Source: Dysidea avara
Lineage: Eukaryota; Porifera; Demospongiae; Dictyoceratida; Dysideidae
Assembly (NCBI RefSeq): GCF_963678975.1
Contig: NC_089273.1
Location: forward strand, 23,330,356 to 23,394,355
DNA: 64,000 bases
Direction: 5' to 3'
In this document: one piece after another, positions 47,247 through 56,947 of the stretch
Numbering within the stretch: the stretch's first letter is position 1
How the letters are laid out: every line of letters starts with the position of its first letter
Made by a program: the position numbers and the translations under genes
The notes under the pieces: generated by a model
Told to the model about the DNA's origin: nothing
The model's database searches: none
What the model saw: only the letters and a program-made list of their open reading frames with translations

Positions 47247-47700
47247 GAAATCAAGATATTGGGCCAGGGGCTGAGGGGTGCATAAGAACTGTGAAGGAAG
47301 AGAACATTAAGTAATATCTAACTGTCACTAGATGATAATAATACTCCATAATGTGTCCGTGGTTGGACAAAAGTTGTAATAATGTATGTGCTTATCATCT
47401 GCAAGGCAGATGGATGTGTAGACTATAACTGACCGAACATGCATGTTGTATTACAGTACATTGTCAAGCAGCATCATATTATTTACATACACAAAGTGTG
47501 GAACTCTCAAGTTGTTCGTATATAGATCACCACTAGTTCCCTTTAGGAATTGTATTTACGAAAGGTATTGCTAGTATACTAAATAGCCCTTGGTCGTTGA
47601 AATACAAACTCAAATCAAGTACAAGTAACACAAACACTAGTTATGCTATAACATTGTGATCACAAGTAATGTTGTTCATTGAATTATGCAATAATATTTC
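47247..47700 (+). repeat. Direct duplication, copy 2
   Basis: See 45313-45765. It differs by small indels, including an extra ATCATCTGCAAGGCAGATGG-like insertion near 47395 and an 8-base deletion in the region matching 45524. Confidence 0.95.
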
Positions 47701-48013
47701 AGTTGAGTTCCGTGAATAACGTGAATAATGTTTGTATGTACTCATTCACACTGCATACTGGTCTAAATGACTGAATTGATGTACAGTGAAACCTGTCTAA
47801 TCAGGTGTCTGTGTAGTCTTTAAATCCCCAAATGTGTCGTTTGTGTAAAAAGCAAAGGAGGGCAGAAGCGCTTTAGACGCTACCTAAAAAAATATTACCT
47901 TAATTGCATAGTTCTGTCCAAAATCTCACATGAACCTCAATAGTCTCAATACAAAACCAGCAAATGGTGGGGTTCAGTGGGGTTTACTAGATATTTAGAT
48001 CATGCTTCATGTA

Positions 48014-49018
48014 AGTGTTGGGAAAGTTACTTTGTAAAAGTAACTAATTACATATTACTTGCAACTGAGCTATTTAGTTACAGTTACATATTACCCATAA
48101 ACTAAACTAACTGTAATAATATTACATATTATGTTACTTTGTGTCCACAGCCCAGGGGCGGATCCAGGAGCTGGCTAGGGGAGGGGCACAAACAGGGTAA
48201 GTTGTAGGTGGTTGCATGCATGGGGAGAACCATATTCTCTATAGTTCAGTGCTGCTTTTTTAAAGCAGCAAATAATCACCTCTTAGTGGTGTCTCACTGT
48301 TGATATTTGCCATTTTGGCCTTTTCAGATGGTTGTGAAGTCTTAAAACTATTTAAAAGGCTCTGAATGTCTTAAATAACAGCAACACGATAATTATTTTT
48401 AGAGGCGCTTAGTACGCACGAAGGTGCTGGGTGACTATTTTACAATTAGTTTGACTTCGGTTCGCTTTGGTCTCAGGTGAATTTGTAATAAATGCTAGTA
48501 AAATTTGCATATTTTCGTAAGTTTTAAACTGATTTCGGTTGGCCTGACATAAAATTTACTAGCTGTTTTAATCAGAAGCATGGCTGGCTCCTCCACAAGG
48601 TGGAGGGGGGGGGGGGCATTTGCCCCAAATGCCCCATCCTGGATCCGCCATTGCAGCCTTAAGCTGTCACGTGTGAAACTACCACTTTATCATGTGACAT
48701 GATTGTGTTGTTGGACAATGTGCAAATCTTGGTTATAAGTAAGAAGCTGGTGAATAAGCTTTATTCGGTAGGCTTCGTTACTTTGTTGTGGCTATGCGTT
48801 ACTCAGAGGATAACTAACAAGATTAGTAACTTTGTTACTTGTAGTAATAATATTACATAATATTAGACTCGTCACAGTAACTATATTACTTAGGTAATGC
48901 GTTACATTTGTAAGTAAAGTAACTTGAGTTACATTACCCGTTTTTATAGCGTATTTCGTTATATTACTTAGTTACCACAAAAGTATTAATATTACGTAAT
49001 GCGTTACTCCCAACACTG
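48014..49018. mobile_element. hAT-like CAGTGTTGGG element, nested
   Basis: The ends AGTGTTGGGAAAGTTACTTT and CCCAACACTG match the 23199-23711 family. TTCATGTA is duplicated at 48006-48013 and 49019-49026. It is itself interrupted by 48153-48653. Confidence 0.92.
48153..48653. mobile_element. CAGGGGCGGATCC element with 5-bp TSD, nested at the third level
   Basis: The ends CAGGGGCGGATCCAGGAGC and CCTGGATCCGCCATTG are inverted repeats. CAGCC is duplicated at 48148-48152 and 48654-48658. The sister copy of the host at about 23565 has the empty site (GCTTAAGGCTGTGGACA). Confidence 0.95.
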
Positions 49019-50175
49019 TTCATGTAAGGATTAAGGTGATGTAAATAGTTTCACAAAGGCGCTTAATTTTTCAGGCAAAATCAATGAAACACTATTTCGT
49101 GCGTAGTGAGTTTATCACTAACCAGGTATGTTTATTGAAAGTAAAACAATGATGTCACGCTTTGTTACATCGTCCACACATTTAGATGATGCTGATAAAC
49201 AAGTGTTTACATAATTCATTTTAATGGTGCTTAAGGTGTTTACACCCTCCTCTGTGTAAAAAGTGACAGTTTTTTAGGTGTAATAGCTATATGTATTAAA
49301 TGCCCACCTTTGAGTTTTTACAGGTAATCTGGTCATAGCATGTGGTTCACCTACTAGCAGTAGCAGTTGGATATAGTCATGGTACATGACATAACTTGTG
49401 ACCAGGCAGAAACTGAGTGTGATGAATTTCAGGTCAGTTTATATGTAGAGGAATTGTACCATCTATTGTGTTCTTTTGTAGTTCTCAGTTGTCAAGTTTA
49501 CATGGACTGTAGTGACATATCAAGGGTGTTGTGAATTTCCAGGTCAGTCTACATACTAAGGAATGTATAGTTTATTATCTCAGGTATTTTTTCTGAATTT
49601 TTAGGATCAGGCATACATACTGTTGTGGTGCGACCAAACTTTAATACCCCGGTCAGCTTACATGTGGTGCATAGTGATATTTTCCAGTACCCAGATTTTA
49701 GGCATATTGTATTTAATACCCACTTGTTGGTTTTCGTAGGCCATCTAGTTGTAGCAGTTTAGCCAGTAGCAGTTGGATGTGGTCTTGCATAACTTGGTAC
49801 CATACAAGAACTCAGATCAAAGAGAGTTTCATAAATTCAAGTTAGTTAACATACAGAGGAATTGTGTTGTTGCAATTCTCCCTCAACTGGACATCTATTA
49901 TTCAGACACCTCTATTATCCAGACACCTCCATTTCAGAAACCTCTATTATCTGGGAACTTTTATTGTCTGTACAGCCTAAATTATTCATGTGGCTTGTAG
50001 TTTATTGACCATAATGAAGTTTGCAGTTGAAAGCTCTTTGATGGCTTGTTTATTCTATTAATGATAACTACCACTTGGTTGCTAGGTGATAATGTATTTT
50101 TACAACTAGGGGAGGGACCATGAATGCTCCATAGTGACTTTAATTCTGCACACTAAACTGCACAGCACTAACTGA

Positions 50176-50512
50176 CACTGTGCAAAAAGTGGGATATAAT
50201 ATGGTATTTCCAGTGGCTTATTGAATACAAATAAGCCTTAATATAAATCCTGTATTATACTCATTTTATACTTTAGTATAATCCATACTATACTATTGCA
50301 TATATGGTTTCAGTTTATTTACCACATTACCTCAAATAGCTTATATCTAATATAATGCCAACACTATACCATCACATATATGGTTTCAGTATATTTAACA
50401 CATTAACTGAAGTCTTACATGAGATTGTTAGTATAATACAGGTTATACCAAGCTTTTTTGTATTCAATAAGCCACTGGAAATACCATCTTATATCCCTCT
50501 TTTTTCACAGTG
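50176..50512. mobile_element. CACTGTG element, 3-bp TSD, about 50-bp inverted ends
   Basis: CACTGTGCAAAAAGTGGGAT at the left and CACAGTG at the right open long inverted arms sharing GGTATTTCCAGTGGCTTATT. TGA is duplicated at 50173-50175 and 50513-50515. The partner segment near 25014 has the empty site. A 3-bp duplication with CACTG ends fits EnSpm/CACTA-type elements; the CACTGTG start would also fit a Transib terminus, but those make 5-bp duplications. Confidence 0.85.
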
Positions 50513-50856
50513 TGATAGCAATAACACTACTTCACTTTAGTACAGTTTAAGACATTTTTGATACAGTAGTATGTACTGGACTGCCCAGATAAGAGAGGTT
50601 CCATTGTCCTCAGGTTTTAGGTGCATTGTATTTGATGCCTGCTTGTCACTCTGTACTGGCATGTTAATTTTTTTGTACATTCTCTTTTTATTTCAGTGCC
50701 TGCTTGTTAGGGGACTGGTCTCTTGTGTCATCAGATATCAAGCAAGTTCATTTGGTGCTGGAGGTTAACGAAAGTGATTAGTTCAAGGATTAGATCAGCA
50801 TCGACACACACTGATTCTCAATGGGTATTTTAGACGTATGTGTAAGCAGTGCCAAT

Positions 50857-51105
50857 TCACTGAGACCCGTCAGGTGAAACTTCTAGTAGCTCAAATTCCA
50901 GTATTATCTTGTGGCAGGATTGTTGACAAGGTGTACAAAGCGAATACCAAATAATCGTGGCTCTGTTATCATTTGTGATCTCAAATATTTCCGGATTATA
51001 CTGTTGTGGTGGGACCAAAGTAATATCGAGGTCAACAGTGAGATTCATCCTGCCTGTTAAGATCTTAGTATTATTGTTTATGATCTTTTTTCCAGGATGA
51101 GGCAT
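50857..51105 (-). CDS. Open frame conserved with 23970-24158
   Basis: 82 codons on the minus strand (MPHPGKKIINNNTKILTGRM, then NLTVDLDITLVPPQQYN...). The shared 58 residues differ from the left copy at about nine positions, several conservative (V/I, V/L, E/D). The extra N-terminal part is interrupted in the left copy. No family recognised. Confidence 0.35.
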   Translation of the reverse strand: MPHPGKKIINNNTKILTGRMNLTVDLDITLVPPQQYNPEIFEITNDNRATIIWYSLCTPCQQSCHKIILEFELLEVSPDGSQ

Positions 51106-51237
51106 ACAGTTGTGATGGAAATAAACTTAATTCATAGGTTACTACGTCACTATCGCATTTTTATAGTCAGAATTTTATTGTTAATATCACAAGCAATTAA
51201 TGTGATGTATTTTATTATGTAACATGTATCCCATCCA

Positions 51238-51847
51238 AAAACAGCTTATAGCTGTAAAAAAAGTGCGCGTCCAAGTAAAGCAGAGTTAACTGCGACAAAA
51301 AGTAATGATATCATAATGCGGCCATGTGCGAGGTGTGCAAGTTGTAATATTAGCTAATCAGATAATACAATGTTATTGTTAAAGTGTTAATGAGAACTAT
51401 GTGATGCTGCTAGTTTTGAAGTGTGTGAGCATCTTCATAAATGCCACATAAATTTAATTCTCAATAAAGCAATGTGTATAGATTCTCTGATAGTAATAAA
51501 TAGTTTGAGTTTGGCCACCTTTCCTTTGTTCGTAGCATTGCTGTATACAGGAAAGGCGGCCAAACTCAAACTATTTATTACTATCAGAGAATCTATACAC
51601 ATTGCTTTATTGAGAATTAAATTTATGTGGCATTTATGAAGATGCTCACACACTTCAAAACTAGCAGCATCACATAGTTCTCATTAACACTTTAACAATA
51701 ACATTGTATTATCTGATTAGCTAATATTACAACTTGCACACCTCGCACATGGCCGCATTATGATATCATTACTTTTTGTCGCAGTTAACTCTGCTTTACT
51801 TGGACGTGCACTTTTTTTACAGCTATAAGCTGTTTTTGGATGGGATT
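51238..51847. mobile_element. Palindromic element (family C, copy 2), uninterrupted
   Basis: The ends ATCCCATCCAAAAACAGCTT and AAGCTGTTTTTGGATGGGAT lead into arms of about 300 bp, nearly perfect, meeting at about 51543. The mirrored frames 51421-51639 and 51435-51653 encode almost the same peptide on both strands because of the palindrome. Its right arm is the empty site for the insert at 11451-11883. Confidence 0.93.
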
Positions 51848-52297
51848 TCAATACTTTTTGTTAGAATAAGCAATGCACTGTTGATAACAGTAGGTGAGTC
51901 AGTAGTTTCCATGGTTTTGACAGAAACCCCAGATTACAGTGACAGAATATTAAAATATAACTGTAATTTTAGTGGCCAGGGCCGCCCACATTGGGGGTAA
52001 CTGGGGTATTTTTCCCCCTACCACAGCCTGAAAGGGGCCACTTGAATACCTGTTTAAAGAAAGATCGATATACTCTAATAGAGCAGTCAGGATCTAGACC
52101 CTTCCTTGCCCCTGGGCCCCTCTTTAACTCTTTTCCCTGGGCCCTCTAATTTCTCTGGACGGCCCTGTTAGTGGCATGCAACTGCAGTCAACTAACACCC
52201 ATTTTAACTAGTAAACCCTTAACAACACTTTGCCTTTCATCTTGTACTGCATTGAAACGATCAAGATACTCTATTAGAGCAGTCACAAAACAGCTGT
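51848..52297. repeat. Segment D, copy 2 (inverted partner 10725-10966)
   Basis: Matches the reverse complement of 10725-10966 with the insert 51977-52167 removed. It ends in ACTCTATTAGAGCAGTCACA, another copy of the recurrent motif. Confidence 0.8.
51977..52167. mobile_element. 191-bp hAT-like CAGGGCC MITE
   Basis: The ends CAGGGCCGCCCACA and CTGGACGGCCCTG are inverted repeats. TTAGTGGC is duplicated at 51969-51976 and 52168-52175. The empty site is in copy 1 of segment D at about 10850. One TACTCTAATAGAGCAGTCA motif is inside. Confidence 0.93.
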
Positions 52298-52305
52298 AAC
52301 ACAGC

Positions 52306-52644
52306 CATAGGCGGCGGAAAGGGGGGGGGGGGGGGGGCTTAGCCCCCCCTCAGAATGATATCACACCGAAATTATCTTTCTTGGAGTGGGGCTGAAAACC
52401 GTGATAAAGATCGAGATACTCTAATAGAGCAGTCACTCTAATAAAGTATTCAGTGTGTAGCGAGCTATGTAAGGATTTTTATGTAGTTTATCAGCTAGAA
52501 ATGGTAGCTGGTGAGGTGGAAGCTCTTGTCAGTTGGTTGCGACCTTTTTTTTTTTTTTTTTTTTTTGGTCTCACCTTACTAAACTATAGAAATAAGTCTG
52601 GGTCAGCCCAGCCCCCCTCATATCAACTACTTGCTCCACCGCTG
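52306..52644. mobile_element. hAT-like element with exact 8-bp TSD AACACAGC
   Basis: Left end CATAGGCGGCGGAAAG, right end CTTGCTCCACCGCTG. AACACAGC lies at 52298-52305 and 52645-52652. It carries long G and T homopolymers and a GATACTCTAATAGAGCAGTC motif at about 52415. Confidence 0.9.
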
Positions 52645-52652
52645 AACACAGC

Positions 52653-54097
52653 AATCAATATTTAGCATAGTTACAACTTCTGCTTAGCATCGGATTGTAT
52701 AGTTTAAATTACTAGCTACTTACAGACTTTACAATATAAAAATATGGCACTTGTAGAAATGTGACTGTTTTATTAGAGTATCTCGATCTACTTCAAGCAT
52801 TGACTAATTCAAGTGAAGAAGCTACGCCCCTGCCAAGAGATCTTGTGAAATGAAATGAGAAAAGGCAAGTATGTACAGAGACAATAGAGGGGCGCGTAAT
52901 TATGTCCTGTTGTAAATAAACGCCTTTAAAATTTATATTACTACTAAATAAACGCACCAGAATAGGCTTGTGTGGCTGTTGTCTCCAAGGTTGTCTCATT
53001 ATTTGTCTTTTCGTGTTGAAGGGATTTAGTCGCAATTGGTGAGTTTAACTATACATGTATTTGTGTTGTAAAACTTAATTGTAAAAAGGCGATTAGCACA
53101 TATCATGATAAACATGTATTTGTCACAGTAGAGTCTCTCACGAAGTCACGATTATTATGAGACATTGGACCAGGGTAAAAAATTTACTGCTATATTTAGA
53201 GGTTGTAGCGTTTGTATATCTTAGTATCTTAATAAATAATCCCCCATGATCACTAATCACTAATAGTACAGTGAAAACTGGTCATTATTCAGGCCGTAGG
53301 GACAAAATTTTCTAACCTTGCCTTTTAAAGAGGTGGCTGCATTATGCGGCCTTAAAAAAAGGTAAGAAGCATGCTGTTCTAACTGGCTATAGAGATGGAT
53401 TTAGTGTATGACAGCGTATGAGACAGTGAGTGCTGGCAGCAAGGGGGCAGCCAATCTGTTAGAGCACCAAAAGCACTGCTTCAGACATAGGCAGTTGACT
53501 GTCAGCCCCAAGTGTAAAAAGTTTCACTGTTGGTCCTTATAAGCTCCTGATGAAGAAAGTGATGAAGTCATTATCCATAGGATATATTTTTCAGAGTATC
53601 CATTTCAGTTCTACAATATAGTAGCCAAGCATAAGATGAACATAACACAGCATTCCAGTAGTTTAGTGGTGACCACAACACTGCCTGAGTTAAACTGTGG
53701 TGAGATTTGAGACTACCAGAAGCCCTGGAATGTCTTCAACACATGAAATACCAAATATCTAATGCCTGGCTTTCATCCACAGTGGACCTGTCTTGGTGGC
53801 CACTTGTACAGAAGGGAAACAGCTAGTTGCCACACCCCTTAATTATCAATTTGTAAAATCGTTAGCAAAATTGTGTGTGCGAGCAAGTGCGATGTGGCAG
53901 TGCCGTGTATATGGTTGCTGCCTAGCAGTGACACATCACGAGTATTGAAGTCACAATGCTTTACTGTATCATCCATCTAAATACAATCTCTGAATGTGTC
54001 ATTTTGTGTAGAGAGCAATCTTCCACAAGAAGTGACCTGCAGGTTTCAGTGTATATTGTTAACCATTAATATTGTTCACAATATTGTGAACTATATG
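52653..54097. other. Mostly unassigned; possible untranslated exon near 53034
   Basis: A motif copy sits at 52763-52790. TTTAGTCGCAATTG|GTGAGTTT at about 53038 is a fair donor. MITE fragments (CCTGTCTTGGTGGCCAC at about 53788) account for the most open part. No gene model holds up. Confidence 0.35.
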
Positions 54098-54277
54098 TAC
54101 AGTGAAACCTCACTTAGTGGCCACCTCTTTAATAAGACCACCTCATTATATTGGCCACCTCTAGTAGGTCCCAAATATAGCTAAGCATTACTTATGACCT
54201 CATTAATAAGGCCACCTTGTTATTCAGGCCAAATTTTTTGGTCCCACAGCCTGCCATATTAATGAGGTTTCATTGTA
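54098..54277. mobile_element. TACAGTGAAACCTCA MITE, 180 bp
   Basis: TACAGTGAAACCTCACTTAG at the left and TGAGGTTTCATTGTA at the right are inverted repeats. The inside repeats GGCCACCTC/TAATAAGGCC phrases. This wide family of invertebrate MITEs resembles Tc1/mariner derivatives. Confidence 0.75.
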
Positions 54278-56099
54278 CTTATGAGAATTTTTATTTTTCG
54301 TAACTTTTCTTCAGGTTTACTGATGGGCACTATGAAGCATTGTTGACTGGTACGTGTATAATGTGGTGACTTGAAATGCTAAAACAGTACGTAGCGTGTC
54401 TTGTATGTACATGTAATGTGTTGTAATGTGTCCACACATCCACACATCTTAGAAATAAATGTAATTGTATTCTCTATAAATAGTCAGTTCCATTGTGCCA
54501 CTGGGTCATAAGTTGGTTGAGTATGGATCATCCAGGGCACTTGAGTCACATTTTGTCCTGGCCAAGTGGATCTCATCCACTGACAGAATATACAGGATCA
54601 GATCACGTGTATAAATTACGGTGGAACTTGTTTATTGCCACCTTCACTCATTCAGCAGGTAACAGTGTATAAATTCTCAATTGGAATTGGCTTTTCAAGA
54701 GTGGTTGTCTTTCTATACTAGTGGCCATTAAGATAGGTTGTACTGATAGAGTGTACATACTAGAGATGCAACAATATCCTCCACTTAGTGTCGTTTGATA
54801 GTGATGCAATGGAGACTATGTATTATTGCATTTAAATACTATACTATTATATTGCAACTCTAGCACGTATTTATAACAGGAATGTTTGTTAACCGTTTAG
54901 ACATACTGGAGCCACACCCACTCATCTGGATTCTACAAATGGAGTCATACCAACTTGTTGTCATCATACTCACTCGTTACTCCCATTGTGTTTGGATGAA
55001 TATACATGCCGTCATGTGAGACTTGCTACCATGGCGGGCCACTGGAAAACATTTGCATAGCAGTTATATTACAGTCATTATTGTACAATTCTTACATTAT
55101 TGTTGTGAAAAGTGTTTGGTATTCATGTGTCTCCTCTGTATGTTGTAATTACATGTGTAATTTTGTGTGGGGGTGCTATAAAATGCAATAATGCATGGTG
55201 ACAATTGTATTAGGCGATTTTGCACACTTCCTTTTAAGCTAGCTACATGTGCTAATTACTCACAGCTTGTGTCAACAACTGGTAACCGCAGTTGTACTCT
55301 TGTGTCATTCTTTAAGCCGCGCCCTTAGAGGACAAATTATGTGGGGGCGACTAATTTCAAAACGAAGGATGGTATGCAGCACCATAGATTAGCTATATCT
55401 ATGGACTATAATCTATGGCAGCACACTTCTTGGTGGCTATATGTACTGATTAACTACATAGAGCGCCAGTTCATCAATACCCAGAGACCGCAGTTGTGCT
55501 CTGCGTCATTCTTTAAATTCCGAGTAAAATTCTTAGAGAGCAAATGACGTGGGGGCGACTAAATTCAAATTTCAAACTAGCCATTCTCGAAAACAAATGT
55601 TTCAATCTGAACGAAACTTTCAGAACAGTTTAAAGACACATTGCCCTACATGCCAAGCGAGTATTGCGGAAAACAACAATCTGGGATTTGTATTTGGCCT
55701 CTAGGTCGACTGAGGACGACTGAAACTTCGTTTGGTGCTGAAATCACGACTGTAGGGTAATCATGTATGGTGAAATCGATGATGTGAATCTTGAGGTGAT
55801 TGAGTGAATACTGAAGCGATAACAGGGCGATCAATGTTCGGAATGCACAAAGGAACGCAAGGCATACACCTGCGGTTGCGTCTAACCGCATGCGATAAAA
55901 AAAAATAAAAAAAATGAAACGTCCCCTTTCATGTCGGCAATCTCGATCACGAAACAATCGGCATGGATTTGCTTCACTGCTTGTGTGGTAGTTACTAGTG
56001 ACACGATGAGTTCAACTCCAGAGTTTCAGAGGGATAGCGTAAGTGACGGGTGGATTACAGGAAGGCCAAATTTGAGAACGTTCGTTCTTGTAAAATCCT
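54278..56099. other. Unassigned, with an 80-bp direct repeat
   Basis: CCGCAGTTGTRCTCT...GTGGGGGCGACTAA recurs at 55287-55360 and 55489-55562. CCATAGATTAGCTA/TAATCTATGG at 55383-55418 forms a hairpin. The minus frame 55646-55957 (103 codons) is open but unrecognised and has no splice support. GGGTCA-rich debris lies at 54490-54600. Confidence 0.4.
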
Positions 56100-56947
56100 C
56101 ACGTAGTGGTCGCGTCATTTATTGTCTGCGGCGCGCGTTTCTGCTTTACTGGCCGCGCGACTCACTACCGTGAGTCTTGATATTAAGTGACATGTATGAT
56201 GAAAGCCACAATGGGAGTGGTTAGGGTGTGTAGCTAACAAGCTGGCTTGAGCTCTACCTGAAGCTTGAGAAGCGAGTTGACAAGTCACAAATGTTAAGCA
56301 AGTTCAACACACCATGTGTGGTGTGGAACAAGAAATATGCTCGAAACACCTTCTCTAGTGACTACGTTCTTCACGCTTTCATACCTTATTTATAAGACAT
56401 CTGCCAAGTATCAACTCTCGCATGAGGCGTGGTACTAAATGAAATTTAAAAGATTTCTGCTTAAAACGCCTTCCCTAGGGAACTTACGGTTTTGTAAGCT
56501 TTCACAACTTGTTTATCAGACAATAGGGCTTGTGTCAACATCGTGTATTTAAAAGTTATTGTAGGGATTAGAGGTTTGATCGATGAAAATACGCGTATAT
56601 GGACAAACCAGAATGTCAGTGCTATACGGACTGTACAAACACGGCTATGTTGACTGGTATAACGTGACTGTAAGTAGCATAAGGTAGAGAAATAAAGCGA
56701 AATATGTGTAAATACGCCTATTTTTATATTTTTTCGAGGTCGCAAGACAATGATGATGACGACTCCTGAAGATTTTTTTTACTCGTAACGCAATACAAAT
56801 CTATTGAGAGATGTTGCGTTAATCCAGGGCTAATGTTGCGAAACCGTCCCTATACTTAAATAACTCACAATAGTGACCGCGCGTCTTTTAATTGGGCGTG
56901 CGCTTCGTAGTTTCTTGGCAGCGCGACTTACCGTGAGTCTTGATAAC
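56100..56947. mobile_element. Element A, right copy, with direct end repeats of about 75 bp
   Basis: Reverse complement of the 21616-23792 element without its insertions. The stretch ending CCGTGAGTCTTGATA occurs at both 56100-56178 and 56873-56947 in the same orientation, preceded by similar CpG-rich sequence. It could be a small LTR-like or Helitron-like unit; there is no coding sequence to decide. Confidence 0.65.

Larger units (their letters stand above)
47853..49253. mobile_element. MULE-like element with 10-bp TSD
   Basis: GTGTAAAAAG flanks it at 47843-47852 and 49254-49263. The ends CAAAGGAGGGCAGAAGCGC and TTAAGGTGTTTACACCCTCC are imperfect inverted repeats. The partner segment at about 26120-26140 has the single, empty target. 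Duplications of 9-11 bp are typical of Mutator-like elements. It hosts 48014-49018. Confidence 0.75.
47745..51230. repeat. Segment B, right copy (inverted)
   Basis: Reverse-complement partner of 23793-26265, extended by two private insertions (47853-49253 and 50176-50512). On the plus strand it shows serial splice-like blocks: TTTCAG|GTCAGT (49432), TTTTGTAG, TTCCAG|GTCAGT (49540), TTTTTAG, TTTTCGTAG. The coding frames between them are short and degraded. Confidence 0.85.

Noticed and set aside
51848-52297. Segment D as part of a very large simple inverted duplication
   Set aside because: The left partners of segments B and D are 11 kb apart and in a different order, so the right side is a composite of separately moved blocks rather than one inversion.
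53783-54614. Chain of in-phase exons (GPVLVATCTEGK..., SNLPQEVTCR, FTDGHYEALLT, ...)
   Set aside because: The first piece begins in a CCTGTCTTGGTGGCCAC MITE fragment, one donor is the weak GTTTCA, and the last piece is GGGTCA-repeat debris. Worth an RNA check but not annotated.
55646-55957. 103-codon minus-strand frame
   Set aside because: Longest of its area but without recognisable motifs, splice context or conservation evidence.
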